This document shows, piece after piece, positions 33,801 through 45,918 of a stretch of DNA of 64,000 nucleotides (the first letter of the stretch is position 1; each line of letters starts with the position of its first letter). The notes beneath the pieces were generated by a model. The model worked only from the letters and a program-made list of their open reading frames with translations. It was not told the DNA's origin and made no database searches. The stretch spans positions 537,794-601,793 of the forward strand of contig NW_005434662.1 in assembly GCF_000315625.1 (NCBI RefSeq). The letters run 5' to 3'. Origin of the DNA: Guillardia theta CCMP2712 (Eukaryota; Cryptophyceae; Pyrenomonadales; Geminigeraceae). The translations under genes were made by a program, and so were the position numbers.

Positions 33801-36292
33801 CATTGGTACGAGATGACAGGGCACCTTAGCTGGACTTGAGAGTGAATGTAGTTTAACAACCGGCTCATGTTGTTGACTCCTGCATGCAATAGGACGGCGT
33901 CGGAGAACCTTCCGAGACTCCCTGGCGGAACATGAAGTGACTCTCCTCTCCTCCTCGTCTGCTGGGGATCTCACCATAGAAAACCTTGAACTCAGCATCT
34001 CCCCTGCCGCCCTCTCTGAACATGGCTGCCACGTGCGGATACACCACTCGCTGCTTGTATTCCAGAGACTTTTCCGCTACATCCTCAGGCACCTCCGCCT
34101 TGAATCGTTCCCTGCGTTGCTGGTGTCAGAGGAGGAGGAGGAGGAGAGCTCGAGTCGACTTTCTCTCATCCCACAGGGACATGTTGGTTAGGATAAGCCC
34201 CGAGCCTGGGGCAAGAGGACAAGGCAGGCGATAATCTCCCTGCAACGCCTTGGGCTGAAGTTAAACAGGATAGCAGCAGGGACAAAGAGAGGAGGGAGAG
34301 GAGGAGGATGAGGAGGATGAGGATGAGGAGACTGGAAAGAAAGATAAGTTAGGCTGCCAAGTCAGACCATATCGAGATAGAGCTCTGGGATAGAGCCGTG
34401 AAGAACTGCGAGGCAGGTTCCGATCTGATCACATACAAGTCAGGAAGCATCCAGCAGCTGCAAGCATCATCTCGCTACCATCTTGCGGATCTGATGCAGC
34501 ATGAAGCTGTTTGCGCAGATCTCAATCTTCACGAAAGAGGCTGAGGCGTTTCCCTGATACAAAGGTATCGCTGTCAGGGGCAAGAAGAGAAGGGAATGAC
34601 GAGGAAATCATCACGTCGTCAAAGTGTAAAGTGATTGGCTCGGCGTGACAACGATAAACGACTCGTTTCGAGTCGACAATGGATCTGTTAACACAACTCA
34701 AATTCAGTCAAGGGCAGGAATATGTCGGGTACCTCTTAGGAAACTTTTTCGCACGCCAAAAGTCCAGATTTTCGTCACTGGTGTTCGATTGGGAAGGAAC
34801 CTGATCAGGAGTAGGTGCAGCAGGAGCTGCACACTTGAATCAACTTCGACGGGTGCAGCAAAGTTACAAGCCTGCTTCATCGTTGATATCCATGGCACCC
34901 TCCTTCGTCGAGGCGTTCTCTGCCATCGAAATGTTTGCACCAGGTTCGTCGACTTCCATCGCCCCTTCAGATTCCATCTTGACATCTTGGTCTGCGTTGA
35001 GATTGACATCTGTCGTTGGAAACATTCTCATCCTTGAATGATTCTTCTGCATCAGCATGTGTCAGGATTCTCCTGCTAGTTGAATCGATGCACCGTTTGG
35101 AACAGAGAATCGGACACGCTGTCCCTTCCACAGAAGTTGATGAAGAATTTGTTGCCGGAGAATTTCTTCAACAAGCTGTTGAGTTTGTCCACCTTCTGAT
35201 CGATGTCAGCAGTCTGAACATTCAACATTTCCGAGCAAACAAAAGTTATTCCTCCAAGGCTTGCAGCGTGGCTCGACCAAGGGAAAGCAGCAAGTGAGGA
35301 GGGCGAGGATGCGATGATGGGTGATCAAGGTGCAGTACAAGTGGCGATGGGGCCCAAGAAGCAGCGGGGAAGGATACCTCCGCCCCGAGAAGACAGGAAG
35401 GCAGAAGATACTCGTAGGTTCGCAGGGAGCAGATGTTGCGAGCTATTCAGCTTGTCAGTCTTCCCCTACCTCCTCTCCATCCCTCACCTCTACAGCGTTT
35501 TGGAGCTCGAAGAACAGCAAGGATCCTTACCGCTCCTCCTCTTTTTTCGCTGATTTCATTCAGCGCCTTCACCTCCTGAAGCCGGGGGAGTGAGATAGTA
35601 CTGAGAGCCTGTCATTGCTTTCACCTCCACGTGAACTCCGTCGGCCTCATCATGGCCAGTTGAGCGATTCAGCTGCAGCTTCATCGAGATGACATTCAAC
35701 GCTTTAAATCTGTCATGTTGGCGAAGAGGAGAGAGGAGGGAGGGAGGGATGGATGGATGGAGGGAGGGAGGGAGGGAGGGAGGGATGGAGGGAGGGAGGA
35801 GACAACCTGCGTGCACGCCCTTATCTGTGCGACTTGCCCGGCTCAGGCACCTAGTCTAGAGTAAGGGGACGAGGAGGGAGGGAGAGCAACGAGTTACAGT
35901 TGTTTTGGGTTCTCCGGGTTCAACACGGCGATCAATCCAGCCTGGTGACACACCTGTAGGCCCAAGATGAGAGGAGAGGCTACGGGAGACTCGTCCAGCA
36001 CCTCCATGAGCTCTTGCTCCACTGTTGGATGCGCAAAGCCGCGGGTCCCATCCGTCTCCCCTGTGTCCTCACTGACATCATCAGGCATCTCGCCGGAGGG
36101 TTGGTCTCTTCTCTTCACTGTCGATCGTGGCTTGAGCTGGATCTGAGATCCGCAGAACTTGGTCCCGAGGTAACCCACCAGAATCAAGCTGTTGAGCCTT
36201 TTCAACTTGTGTGACCGGTAGCTCGTCCCCCCCTGCCCTGCGGCCTTTGGAACTTCATCCCGCAGCGTCTCAGCCTGCCCTTGTGCATCCAT
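33773..36292 (-). CDS. PUS1: tRNA pseudouridine synthase, TruA/PUS1 family
   Basis: Starts at the ATG at 36290-36292 (MDAQGQAETLRDEVPKAAGQ). The conserved pieces in order are SLILVGYLGTKFCGSQIQ (36180-36130), the catalytic aspartate in SRASRTDKGVHA (35860-35820), ALNVISMKLQLNRS (35700), ISEKRGGAVRILAVLRAPKR (35560), ARNICSLRTYEYLLPSCLLG (35450-35390), LLKKFSGNKFFINFCGRDSV (35175), KIEICANSFMLHQIRKMVAR (34530-34475), APGSGLILTNMSLWDE (34205-34160) and the C-terminal YKQRVVYPHVAAMFREGGRG. A last intron (about 33980-33900) joins EFKVFY to an exon ending at 33773. PUS1 isomerises uridines in tRNA and some other RNAs. The acidic EN-rich insert near 34870-35050 is atypical. An intron near 35730-35800 holds a GGGA/GGAT repeat. 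Confidence 0.88.
35733..35803. repeat. GGGA/GGAT tetranucleotide repeat in PUS1 intron
   Basis: Repeated GGGA and GGAT units occur between the RTDKGVHA exon and the next PUS1 exon. They sit entirely in the inferred intron. Confidence 0.8.
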
Positions 36293-36296
36293 CGTC

Positions 36297-37097
36297 TCAA
36301 CTCCATTCCCGTGCGTGGAAGTTTGACCTGAAGATCATCGAGTCACCGGATCCCTTCCTCTTCGCGGCATTCCAACCGCAGGTGAAGAAGCTTCTTATGC
36401 CACTGAGAGACTGGAGCAAAGAAGAAAAGATGGAGCTCGGTTTCTCTTGAACATCCTTCCTCACAACCGGAGCATGTGGCCGTCTTGATCGCGTTCCTCC
36501 TCGCAGACGCATCTGGCAGGCATGAGTCAGTCCTGACACCACCTTCACCATCCCCTCGTGGGCGCTCGAACCGAAGCTGCATCCGTCCTCGCTGCGGTCT
36601 CGTTGCTTTCCTCCTTCCCCAACGTCTGGTTCTCCTGCCCTCGGACATGCTTGTGCTCTTCAGCAGCCCCTTGCAACGTGTCAGGGCAACGTTGCTGCGA
36701 AAAGAAAATCACCAGAGGTCGCGTTGTCATGCTTTAAACTCTTGTGCAGCTCAGAGTCGACAGAGGATATCACACCATGAGCACAGAACCGCTCAAAGTC
36801 CTTCTGTATGCTCTTATCCTTGAAAAAGATTTGGCTGCTGTCAAAACTCTCGTCCTCCCCAGATTCTTCGTCCTCACACGTCATGTATGAGCTAGATCCT
36901 CCACGAAGTCGGAGATTGGAGTGGTGTACATGAGTAGAGCGGAGGTAGATGGAACATCCGGCTTGCGTAATGAGCTTTCCTTGGGTCGCTGTCTGAGGAA
37001 TTGAGGAGAGAAAGACAAGCAGCCATGCCAGATATGCGCCAACATGCTGACGTGAACGTGCCTTGCGCCCCTCCGTTCCTTTCCCGCTCACTCGCAT
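36297..37097 (-). CDS. Signal-peptide protein with LRLRGG motif, function unknown
   Basis: ATG at 37095-37097. The N-terminus is basic followed by a hydrophobic core, AYLAWLLVFLSSIPQTATQG, then SNLRLRGGSSSYMT. Signal peptide followed by LRLRGG is a pattern I associate with cryptophyte secretory or plastid-targeted proteins (from memory; treat as a hint). Acidic text follows (CEDEESGEDESFDSSQIFF, KDFERFCAHGVISSVDSELH). Two introns (about 36727-36670 and 36550-36450) lead to EKPSSIFSSLLQSLSGIRSF and a stop at 36297-36299. That stop is only 4 nt before the PUS1 ATG on the same strand. The two models may therefore be one transcript, with this part providing a targeting leader, but I did not find a splice that joins them in frame. 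Confidence 0.5.
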
Positions 37098-37165
37098 GCT
37101 TGAATATCACCCCTTGGTGTTCACTCCCGACCTATACCGTCCACTCGTCTTGTCCCCATACCATC

Positions 37166-37234
37166 TCTCCTTCTTCCTCTTCCTCTTCCTCTTCCTCTTC
37201 CTCTTCCTCTTCCTCTTCCTCTTCCTCTTCCTCT
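37166..37234. repeat. (TTCCTC)n microsatellite
   Basis: About eleven hexamer copies of TTCCTC lie between divergent gene starts at 37097 (minus) and 37329 (plus). The run encodes artefactual Glu or Arg-Gly strings on the other strand. Confidence 0.9.
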
Positions 37235-37328
37235 GCCTCGTGCGCTAGATGAGCATCGCCTGCCAAGGGTCTTATTGAGTGTCCTACGTTTTTCCCACCG
37301 TGTGGGGTAAACACACAAAGACGCTTTC

Positions 37329-38179
37329 ATGGCTGGCTTATTGTGGGTGGGAATGCGTTGGGCGATGGCGGAAGGAGGAGGAGGAGGGGTGGGTCTGGTG
37401 TTGAGGAGAAGATCAGAACAATATCAGGACGAGATCCAGGAGCTCAGGGGACAACTCAAGGTCATGGAGGAAGCAGAGTGCTCCGAGGAGGAGTTGATAG
37501 AGACTGGTCCGGAGCAGCGTAGCACGGACCCCGAACGAGACAGGGAGCTGCTCGAGGGGTGTGGGTTGCACGACAGGTCTTTGCAGGATGAGCATATCTC
37601 GGGGCTGTCAGCGATGGGAGCGACTGGCAGCCGGAGGCTGCAGGTAGTGAGGTGTAGGTATTGCATGAAGGCGGGGGACGTCAATGTGATGAAGAGGTGC
37701 GGGAAGCACCACAAGGAAGGCTGTCTAAGGTACGTCACTTGCCCGCAAGACCTGGTCAACAAGGTTGCAAGGCTCAAAGGAGAACTGTCTGCCGCCATCT
37801 CTCGAGCAGAGGCCTCCGCCAGGGATGACTGTGTCGTGGTTGCGAGGAGGCATGCAGAAGGGCCCGCATGCAGATGCGGAGAGATTGACAACGGGGATGT
37901 GCTTGTCGCTGTGGACAACCATGTCATAGGTGAAGAGCGAGCCTCCGGCTCTTGGCATCCCGTTCCCTGACTTGCTCATCAGGGACTGACGTGCATAAGG
38001 CCTCCAGGCTGATCCTCGGCTCCACGGGCACCGTGTGCAGGCTCAAGATAAGGAAGGAGAGCGGCGTGCAGAAAGAAGTTCACCTGACTCGGGTTGTCAT
38101 CTGGGGTCATTCAGCTCCGGCGGGCTTGTTCGCTCCGGAGAAGAACTACATCGCGATCCCATCTGGCGTCTTGTGCTGA
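37329..38179 (+). CDS. Coiled-coil protein with C-terminal PDZ domain
   Basis: ATG at 37329. A helical segment, RRSEQYQDEIQELRGQLKVM, suggests a short coiled coil (37410-37480). A Cys/His-rich patch, RCRYCMKAGDVNVMKRCGKH, lies near 37650. The PDZ domain is split by an intron (about 37930-37980): ACRCGEIDNGDVLVAVDNHV|GTDVHKASRLILGSTGTVCR and LKIRKESGVQKEVHLTR, fitting the G-x-I-x-x-G-D-x-L-x-x-V-x-x-x-x-V-x-G core and closing strands of PDZ. The frame ends at 38179. PDZ domains bind C-terminal peptides and organise membrane complexes. The carboxylate-binding loop (GLGF) is not clear. The Cys patch may bind zinc. Confidence 0.65.
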
Positions 38180-41155
38180 CCAGGACCGTCCCTAGGCGCG
38201 CAGCTGCCAGGTTGTGTCTGTACTTTAGACATACAACCTGTCTTTAATTTGAATCTCTTGGGACTATTCCCGTTGAACTACTTCTATGGTGTAGAACACC
38301 ATGAGTTGAGTTGTGACATTACCAGCTCATGCTCGCACTCCTGCTCCGCGGTTGTCCCAATTGCGGCTGATAACCATGTCTGCACCAAGAAACATGAGAC
38401 TAACGAAGACGCACTTGCAGTTGTTAACCTTGGCAGCGCAGGTTGGAACCGACTACCCCTCCTCAAGTCCTTTGGTAACGACGATGCTTCTGGAGTCACG
38501 TTACCCTGTGAGGAAGCGCGAGTTGATGGAGTTACGTTTCAACCCGCGCCTGGAGACTTGACCTGCTCAGTTGAGTCGTAAGATCTTCTGCTAGTATTCT
38601 CAAAACAATCGCACATCTTGTGCAGTCCGTGATGGGTCGTGCGACTGACGAGGGTTCCATTCCTTCCTTCACTTCCCACCTGCCAGTTCCACGGTGTCAT
38701 CCCACCCGCAAGCAACGGCTGTGCTGGCATTACCGACTCTCTCCGCTTTCAGGATTGTACAGATAAAAACGCCCTGTTGTTTGAGACTGAAGTTGTAATG
38801 TGTCACTCATCGAGGCAGATCGTGCAAGTATCACCTGCACAAGGTTCCAGCCCTTGGGGGCACGTGGGAGCAGACCGCTTCCAAACGCGCAACTGCCCAT
38901 CAGTACAAGTCAAGGAGGTTGAACGAGGGTGCAAGGGTCCTTGCTTTTCGAGGACGGTACTCTCTCTTTGATTGTTCAGTTGGTCTCTGAGCTGATGGAG
39001 ACGCGAAGTTCAGAGAATGGTCTGAAACAGACTACACGCTTACAAAACAAGATGCAAAGACGTGGGAGGTTTGGTCGGTCCATGCCTGTTTGACAGGTAG
39101 TCAGATGAGCAGGTCTTGGTGGTGTTTAAAGATATCACCTGATGTACTGAGCCCTTACCCTTCCTCACAACATACGAGTAGTCGCCTCTCTTGTCCTGGG
39201 ACTCCTTCAATGAATGTTGCACACTACAACACTAGCTGGTACAGCGTGTACTGACAGCCCAGTTTCGAAGCCCTCCAAGGACCTACAGCATGAAACACGT
39301 CGGTGAAACAAGTCCGGCATTGGTTTGAAGTTGAGGTACTGACGGCGCCAGACTGCTGTATGGGACCCGAATGATGCGCTTGCCATGTCTTGATTGCCGT
39401 AGAAACATCTCTGGACCACTGAGCCCACTGTAGTCCGATTTTCTGTGCCCGATAAGTAACACCCTGCAAGGATGATATGAGATCTTCTTACCTGAATAAG
39501 ATATTGCCTTTCGAACCCATCTTAGTATCGTTTCTTGTGATCAATCGTGTGTGCCTTTCACCAAATAGTCCCCTGATTTTTGTTCCAGGTCACTGGGAAA
39601 ACATCGAATATCAATGCAGACATCAATTCAAGCACAGAAAGAGCATCTCTTGCAGCATCTTCAATGATCATTGATCATGAGTCTCATGTCCTCCTTCCTC
39701 TCCTTCGTCTCTTCGCTCCATCTTCCATACCTTGTGACATGTCGCCGTCATCCTTGTCCCCTTCTTTTGCATGTCTCCAAATCACTGTGCCTCCACCCCC
39801 CTCCAAAGTCCCCATGATATATCAAGTACCCCTTCATTTCCCCAGAAATACCCACCCTCCTCCACGTCCACCATCCCCACCCTGGTCAACTTTACAGAAA
39901 ACCCAACTTCTTGCAAGAAAAACAGTTCCTGATGTGTACCGGACCCCCTACCCCCCATGTATCCTATTATGACCCCCAGTTCCCCAAGACCCTTCAACCA
40001 AGCTGCGGCCCCTGACCAGACTCCTCGACTCTCCTGATTGTCCTCGTACTGATTTTAACTTAACTTTGAGTAAAGAGTTATAAACCTGAAATTTGCACCG
40101 TCTATTTCAAATCCTGAAACCCGTGACGCCACACCCCCATTGAATCAGTGACTATCGGATACCGCCGGGGCCGGGCGGCCGGCCGCTCGCGACGGTGACC
40201 GAAGCCGAAGTTGACTTGTGACTCGCCGTACCGTAGTACGGTACCGTACGGTACTTGTGACCGTACAGCTCAACTAGCCTAGTAGTCAGAGTCGCTTCGG
40301 AAGCGACTCTGACTAATAAGTTGCGGCAGTGCAACTTTCACAGTCCGGGACCGTTCAACTTGCCAACCGTTGAACTGTGACTTGCAAGTCACTGACTCGC
40401 AACGCCGTTGGCAACTTGGCAAGTTGCCGCGCGGCTGGGACTCCGAAGTTCGAAACTTGAAACGCTACCGTCACCGGGTGACTCAGGCTCGCCGATCATG
40501 CATGACCATTCCATGGCATTTACTAATGCCCAATTATAAATTAATATCCTTTTAACAAACACTTGTACCTGTTAATTTGATCATAAGCATACAGTTTTTA
40601 GTCAATTTTGTACCAGAATGATTTGTACCACTCAGTACTCTTTTATATTCGTTTTAAGCATTTGAGTTCCGGCTTACACGCCTCTTAGCTGCTCTCTACC
40701 CTGTGTACCGGTATGTTTATCTGATATGGAGGGGGTAGGGTTATTCGTATATTTCGATACACGCTCATGAAATCTTATATTAGTGTCAGCCATTGACGAG
40801 TGTAGTAAATCCAGCCAATAAGTATTTTTGTTTTCAAATCAAGGAGTCGTATGCCAGCTAGCAACGGCAATCTTTTTTTTCTACACCGGTTGTTTTATAT
40901 AGATACCTACCCTATGTCTATAGGGTGCCACCGAAACACAGGTCCCTTTGCCCCCGATCAAAGAGCAAATAATTTTCATTAAAAATCCTGAGATCTCCAT
41001 TGCAAGTATCCCTCCCCTCCTCCTTCCATGCTCTTCTCCCTCCCTCCCTCCCCCCCTGCTCCCCTCACTTCCTCCCTGCTCCCTCCCTCCCCCCTGCTCC
41101 CCTCCCTCCCCGTTGCTTCCCTTTCCCTTGCGCTCCAGTTATAGACACCAAACAA
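38180..41155. other. Long region with only weak coding signals
   Basis: Plus-strand frames at 38249-38581 and 38639-38971 (for example ASNGCAGITDSLRFQDCTDK) are Cys-rich and might be exons of one secreted protein, but I could not join them in phase. A minus-strand piece at 39469-39270 (YRAQKIGLQWAQWSRDVSTA) may be an exon of another gene. From 39780 to 40000 and from 40725 to 40930 the DNA carries CCCTACCC/GGGTAGGG words. A GC island with inverted TGACTC and GGTACCGTACGG words occupies 40150-40480. A copy of the ACTTAACTTTGAGT repeat is at 40058-40071. Confidence 0.35.
40030..40078. repeat. Dispersed repeat copy with ACTTAACTTTGAGT motif
   Basis: The segment containing TCTCCTGATTGTCCTCGTAC, then a short gap, then ACTTAACTTTGAGTAAA matches, in reverse orientation, the copy at about 59846-59888 over some 45 bases with few differences. 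Confidence 0.65.
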
Positions 41156-42208
41156 ATGAATCTTCACCGTCGTGTATCAGCAACAAATGGAATTCAGAGA
41201 AGGCGAAGGCAGGAAGATTTCGATACATTCTTGGAGCAGGAAGAGACTTGTGATGAGTCAAAGACACCTGAAGATTTGAAGCTTCGAATGATCCTGCATA
41301 CGTCAGTTGATGATCGAGACTTGCCCAGGATGTACTGGAAAAAGCCAGGCAGTAATTTGAATATCATACTTGAGCCTGGCACAGGGGTTCAATATCAGTG
41401 TGAAGATCACAGGGGCGTTGAAGTGAATCGACTGGGCATGATCAAATCGCTGCACTCAGATGCACAGGTTGTCGAAGTGTACATCATGTACAATGGAGTC
41501 CTCTTGGAACATGTAGACGAAACCATTATAACTAATCGAGTGCCCTGTGTGGCCCTGAAAAGAATTTTGAACAAAGTTGGAAACCGTGATTGTTATCAAT
41601 CAATTTACAAGGATACGGATGAAATAAATGCTATACCAAAAATGTGTTTCTTCAGCTTTCCTTGCATGTTGGAGCATGCCAACGATGATCTCCACGATAA
41701 TTTCAGAGTGCATGGGTATATATTTTTTCATGAAGACGACATCGAAAATAATAAATACTGTGAAATCTCTCACTTCTCGATTGCAAACCCGGCACCACTC
41801 GTTGAAACGATGGCGCAAACAACTTTCTGTTCAGCGGCGGAGTACAATCGGATTTGTCGAGATATGACCGAGGTCAAAAAGATGTTCAATCAGTGGTTGA
41901 AGTCAAGGAGTGAGACCTTTGAGAAGAATTTTTGTTTGTTGTTTTCCATTGATTTTCGTTGCTTTCGATTGCTTTACAATTTTTGTTTGTTGTTTTCCAT
42001 CGCTTTACGTGTGACATGCTCGTCACAAGCCATGTTTATGAACTCCGAAAACCTCAGCATCTTTTCGCTGCCTGTTTCACAACCTCGGAATCATCGCCGT
42101 CTTTGTCCAAACCTACATCCGCAAGATGTTCCTATTCGCTTGGGCACCCGCTTGTCTCCATGCTTCTCTTCCCCACAACTGATAAAAACATTACATTCGC
42201 AGGAATGA
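41156..42208 (+). CDS. Unrecognised protein
   Basis: First in-frame ATG is at 41156 (MNLHRRVSATNGIQRRRRQE). The frame has steady protein-like composition to about 41930: EQEETCDESKTPEDLKLRMI, GVQYQCEDHRGVEVNRLGMI, VVEVYIMYNGVLLEHVDETI, CFFSFPCMLEHANDDLHDNF and TEVKKMFNQWLKSRSETFEK. After 41930 a direct repeat (AATTTTTGTTTGTTGTTTTC at 41927 and 41978) encodes NFCLLFSI twice, and all three frames are open to 42200-42300, so the true end is uncertain. Further coding-like pieces on plus (VRDVLEAQSYERGLWMLDHQ near 42500-42570) could be later exons. I do not recognise the family. A GGGTAGGG-type stretch lies 400 bp upstream. Confidence 0.5.
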   Translation: MNLHRRVSATNGIQRRRRQEDFDTFLEQEETCDESKTPEDLKLRMILHTSVDDRDLPRMYWKKPGSNLNIILEPGTGVQYQCEDHRGVEVNRLGMIKSLHSDAQVVEVYIMYNGVLLEHVDETIITNRVPCVALKRILNKVGNRDCYQSIYKDTDEINAIPKMCFFSFPCMLEHANDDLHDNFRVHGYIFFHEDDIENNKYCEISHFSIANPAPLVETMAQTTFCSAAEYNRICRDMTEVKKMFNQWLKSRSETFEKNFCLLFSIDFRCFRLLYNFCLLFSIALRVTCSSQAMFMNSENLSIFSLPVSQPRNHRRLCPNLHPQDVPIRLGTRLSPCFSSPQLIKTLHSQE

Positions 42209-44078
42209 TATTCAATGGAGACTCTACCTTATGTCTTAGCTCGCTGGTTCTGATACTGAGAAGTCCTGAGGGAAGTTCATTCACATCCGGCATTCATGGC
42301 GTTGAATAGTTCATCGATCTTACACTTGCGATCTATTTGCAATCAAGTTGCCTACACGACTGACATGCCTTATGCTTATGTGCTTGGTTGACACAGAGAG
42401 GAGGAAGTATGGGTCTTGTAGAATGCCAACCAAAACAACAATCAATTGCCTAATCAGAGAGATCCTTTACGAGAACAATCTTGACACCAAACAACTCTAC
42501 AGTCAGAGATGTGCTCGAAGCTCAATCATACGAAAGAGGGTTGTGGATGCTTGATCACCAAAAACGAGCAATTCTCCATCTTGCAATGAGCATCAAAAGG
42601 ATTCGAAAACAGCCCTAGGCTCTGGAATCCATGGCGATGCTGATTCCTACAGCTTCCTTTGAAAAACAAGCTCGAGCTGTTTGAAACGTCGTCTTGCAGT
42701 ATGTCGCAAAAAGTACAAACATTCACACATGATCCAACCTTGGATGGCCTGGAGCTTGAATACGATGAAAGAGCCATTGGCTGAGAGCCATCTGGGATTC
42801 AAACAAACGCCGCCTGCGCCGGCGGGTGCGGATGCAGCAATGGGGGAAGGGTAGGGCAGGCGATTTGGTTGTATATGCACCCCCCAGGCGTGTAAAAGCG
42901 TGTAAGGTCAAAAATAGTTTTAATGTTTGAAACCTTGTTGTTTGGAGGAAGCAAGAATACTTGTAAACCTAAAACTGCTCGACACGGTCCCCGATTCAAA
43001 CATACTTTCAACCATTATCGAAGTTTCTGGTACAAATTTTCAGCGCGCCGACCATTCAAAAATCCTGGGCTGAGGTACCCCGCTCGAAAATGATCAAAAG
43101 CGAGCATTAGAAAATGCCATGGAATGCGCCCGGCGCGGCCAGTCCCGGGCCGCCCGGGCGGCCGGCGCGGGGCGGCGGGGGAGGACGCGTACAACTTGGC
43201 AACTTCCGGGCCGCGGCCGTGCTACGGTCACGGCTGAGAGCCCGGGAGTGCAGTCTACCGGCGTGATCATGATGCCCGGCGGCGGGGCCACGGGCCCGCC
43301 GTCCGACCGTGTGGAGTGCAGCCTGGCGGCCGCCGGCGGCGGGCCTCCTGGTCCTGCGCCGCGGGCCTGCGGGCGAACGGGCCGGTCCCCCCGGGCCGGC
43401 CAGGGCGGCCACGGCCGGTACCGGCGCCGCCGACGCGCCGCGGCGGCGAGTCACCGTCGCCGCGCGGGCCCGGCCGCCCGGCCGGGCCCGGACTGCAGTG
43501 CGCCAGCCTGGACTGCCGCCGGGAGTGTCACCACTGAGCGGGGATGAGGGCAGGGGATAGCACAATGATGAGGAGGTGACGGGGCAATATGCTGAAGTGG
43601 CGGACGAGGGCACAAGCTGAAGAGCTGGAGGGGGAGGGAGAGAAGAATATGAAAGAGAGGAAGCGGAGGGAATGGTGGAGATGGAGGAATGAGAGCGAGA
43701 ATGGGGAAGGATGCAGAGGAGAGGAGCAGGAAAGAGAGGAAGAGATCGGTGAACGCTGAGGAAACGACAGGTGTAGTGTTTCACTAGGAAGGATGCATCT
43801 TCTGGTGCGTAGTTAGCAGGAAAGTACAGGTCAGAAGGAAGGTATACATCAGTGTTGCAAAAATACGGAGTGAGACAACAAAGTTCTCATGGAGTGAGGA
43901 AATTCATCTATGCTGCCACTCTCTCCAATTTCTCCAACTGCCTTACATCTTGACAGTATCGATCCTGAGCGGATGGACTTTCTACACTGAGATCGTCGGC
44001 AAAGGTAGGTGGATACGTGAAGATGGTTCACATGACAATACATGACGTCTATTCTCAGCGTAGCCTGTCGAACGAGCC
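42209..44078. other. Region with possible downstream exons and a strong GC island
   Basis: Coding-like pieces at 42490-42605 and 42700-42780 on plus (RAILHLAMSIKRIRKQP; SQKVQTFTHDPTLDGLELEY) may belong to the preceding gene. The segment 43115-43540 is the most GC-rich in the window, dense in CCGGGCCGGCC words and with long spurious frames on both strands. The segment 43560-43760 is purine-rich GAGGAA repeat. No further gene is supported. Confidence 0.4.
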
Positions 44079-45918
44079 ATGACAAGGATCAACCTGAGTT
44101 TGCTAGCAGTGGCCGTTGCCGCCTGCTTCTGCATCCTGCTGTGGACAAGATCAGCTCCCGAGCAGTCGCAAGTTCTGTTTGATGAGGCTGACAGCGAGAG
44201 GAAGGTCAGGAATCGAGTGCAAGGTTCTGAGTTCAACCATGACCAGAACTCTCACTACACTGTGTGGCACCGAGGTTCGTGTCCCTGAAGTTGCGCGTCC
44301 TGATCAGTAAGCTGATTGCCAGCTCATTCTCCCTCCTTCAGCGTCATGCACGTCGTTGAGCCCAAGTCGGGGGAGCGCGACCGGCAGGTTGTGATGGAGG
44401 CTCTTGGTATGCCGGAAGCGACTGAAGATGGGGATGCAGTCAGGTGGGATGGGCTCGTTGATGCGGCATGCAGAGAACATGCTGCAGAAGGACAACATGC
44501 AACTGGCGCAGGAGAACAAGCAGTTTGCAGAGAGCAAGCCCAAGGGACTCTACAACAAGATCCGACACTCGGACGAAAGGCCCGAGAAGTACGAGGAGGA
44601 AGCCGTGGACCATCAGATCGACTCGCAGTACAAGAGCAAAGAAGCGCAGAGAGAGTCGCTCAAGTCCGAGCTGGAGAGGAGGAGGGGGGATGTTGCGTCT
44701 GCTATCGCTGACGAGTACAAGGTACGGTCAGTGCCGGGCCTCCAACGAGGTTGATAGAGCTGCGCAGGCAAAGATCGATGAGCACAAAAGAGAGCTGAAT
44801 GCTGAGCGGAGCCGAGCACAGAGAGAGAAGGATGAGGAGGCAGCGCGGAAGATCAGCGACGAAGCCGCCATGGACAAGGACAAGGCCTTGCGGGATGCTC
44901 GCCTGGCAGGAGAGCTCGACGACAGAGCAGATGAGGGAAGCCTTGAGAAGAGGAGAGCAGAAAGAGAGGAACGGCAGTCGTTGCTGCAGCTGAAGCAGCT
45001 CCATGACGAGGTGCAACCCGCAGTCAGGCGAAGCCCACTCCCCCTTGTTCGCTGATGTTGGTGACGTAGGTGAAGCGTGCCGAGGAAGAGGCGAAGAGGG
45101 CGAGGAGAGATGCCCATATGCTTCGTCAAGCAGCAGCTGATGATGTCAAAGTTGCGAAGAAGTCGCTGCTGACAGCCAAACAGCTCATTACCAACGCGCA
45201 AAGCGACAGGTCCGATTGGCTTGCCAAACCCTTCAAGTCTAATCGATGATGTCAGAGAATCTGCAAGGAACAAGCAGATGGAGCTGTCACAAGCTCGACT
45301 CGCCTTGAAGTCAGCTACTCAGGTCTGGATTGGCACACAACGTGCAAGACAGCTGACAGAACTCCCCAGGTTGAGAAAGAGTTGACGATCAAGGCTGCTC
45401 AGTACACGGGGAAGGCGAAGTTGGACTTGTTGCAGTCGCATCTTGTTCGTGTTGTTGTTCACTTCTGTTTGGTGGTGACCCAGGCGTTGCAGTTGAAGAA
45501 AGCGTCACACGAGCATTCGGATCAGGCAGACAAGCTCCACCACGAGGCGAATTCTCGTCGAGAAGCTGTACCACTACAAGTTTATTTCGTCGCAATGACG
45601 TGGCGCACAGATCGAGAGGCTCAAGGAGAAGAAGGAGCATGCGATGGCACGAGAGAGCAGGGCAGAAGTAGATGTCAGAAGGTACAACTAACACAATCTT
45701 GCTCCTCGCCCCCTCTGATTTGTTTTTGAAGGTTACAAGATCAGCTTCATCTTCAAGAGCGGGAAGACAATCGGAGGCTTTCAAGAGCGCAGGTGGGGAG
45801 TGTTCTTTAAGTGGAGATACAGAATTTCGATTGAAACCTTTTGCAGGCATCAGAGCACAAAGCTGAGATTGCATACAAGAAAGCTGAACTCAAGTACCGC
45901 AACGATGATAGCGAATGA
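44079..45918 (+). CDS. Membrane-anchored long coiled-coil protein
   Basis: ATG at 44079. Residues 4-23, INLSLLAVAVAACFCILLWT, form a signal anchor or signal peptide. After an intron near 44272-44341 the exons encode almost continuous charged helix: NMLQKDNMQLAQENKQFAES, KSKEAQRESLKSELERRRGD, ELNAERSRAQREKDEEAARK, RADEGSLEKRRAEREERQSL, VKRAEEEAKRARRDAHMLRQ, SARNKQMELSQARLALKSAT, LKKASHEHSDQADKLHHEAN, QIERLKEKKEHAMARESRAE and ASEHKAEIAYKKAELKYRND, ending at TGA 45916-45918. Exons are short and each restores the heptad-like pattern, which supports the splice model. No head domain is seen. A tethered spacer or scaffold on an internal membrane is inferred. Some introns between 45210 and 45850 are approximate. 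Confidence 0.6.

Noticed and set aside
33477-33998. Minus-strand Leu/Ser-rich frame of 173 residues
   Set aside because: It runs through the PUS1 last intron and a GAGGAG repeat in a frame that does not match the spliced PUS1 frame.
37121-37330. Glu-only and Arg-Gly-repeat frames on the minus strand
   Set aside because: They are produced entirely by the TTCCTC hexamer repeat.
43094-43784. Long frames on both strands
   Set aside because: The GC-rich island lacks stops by composition. There is no domain, both strands are open, and Arg/Ala/Pro/Gly bias is extreme.
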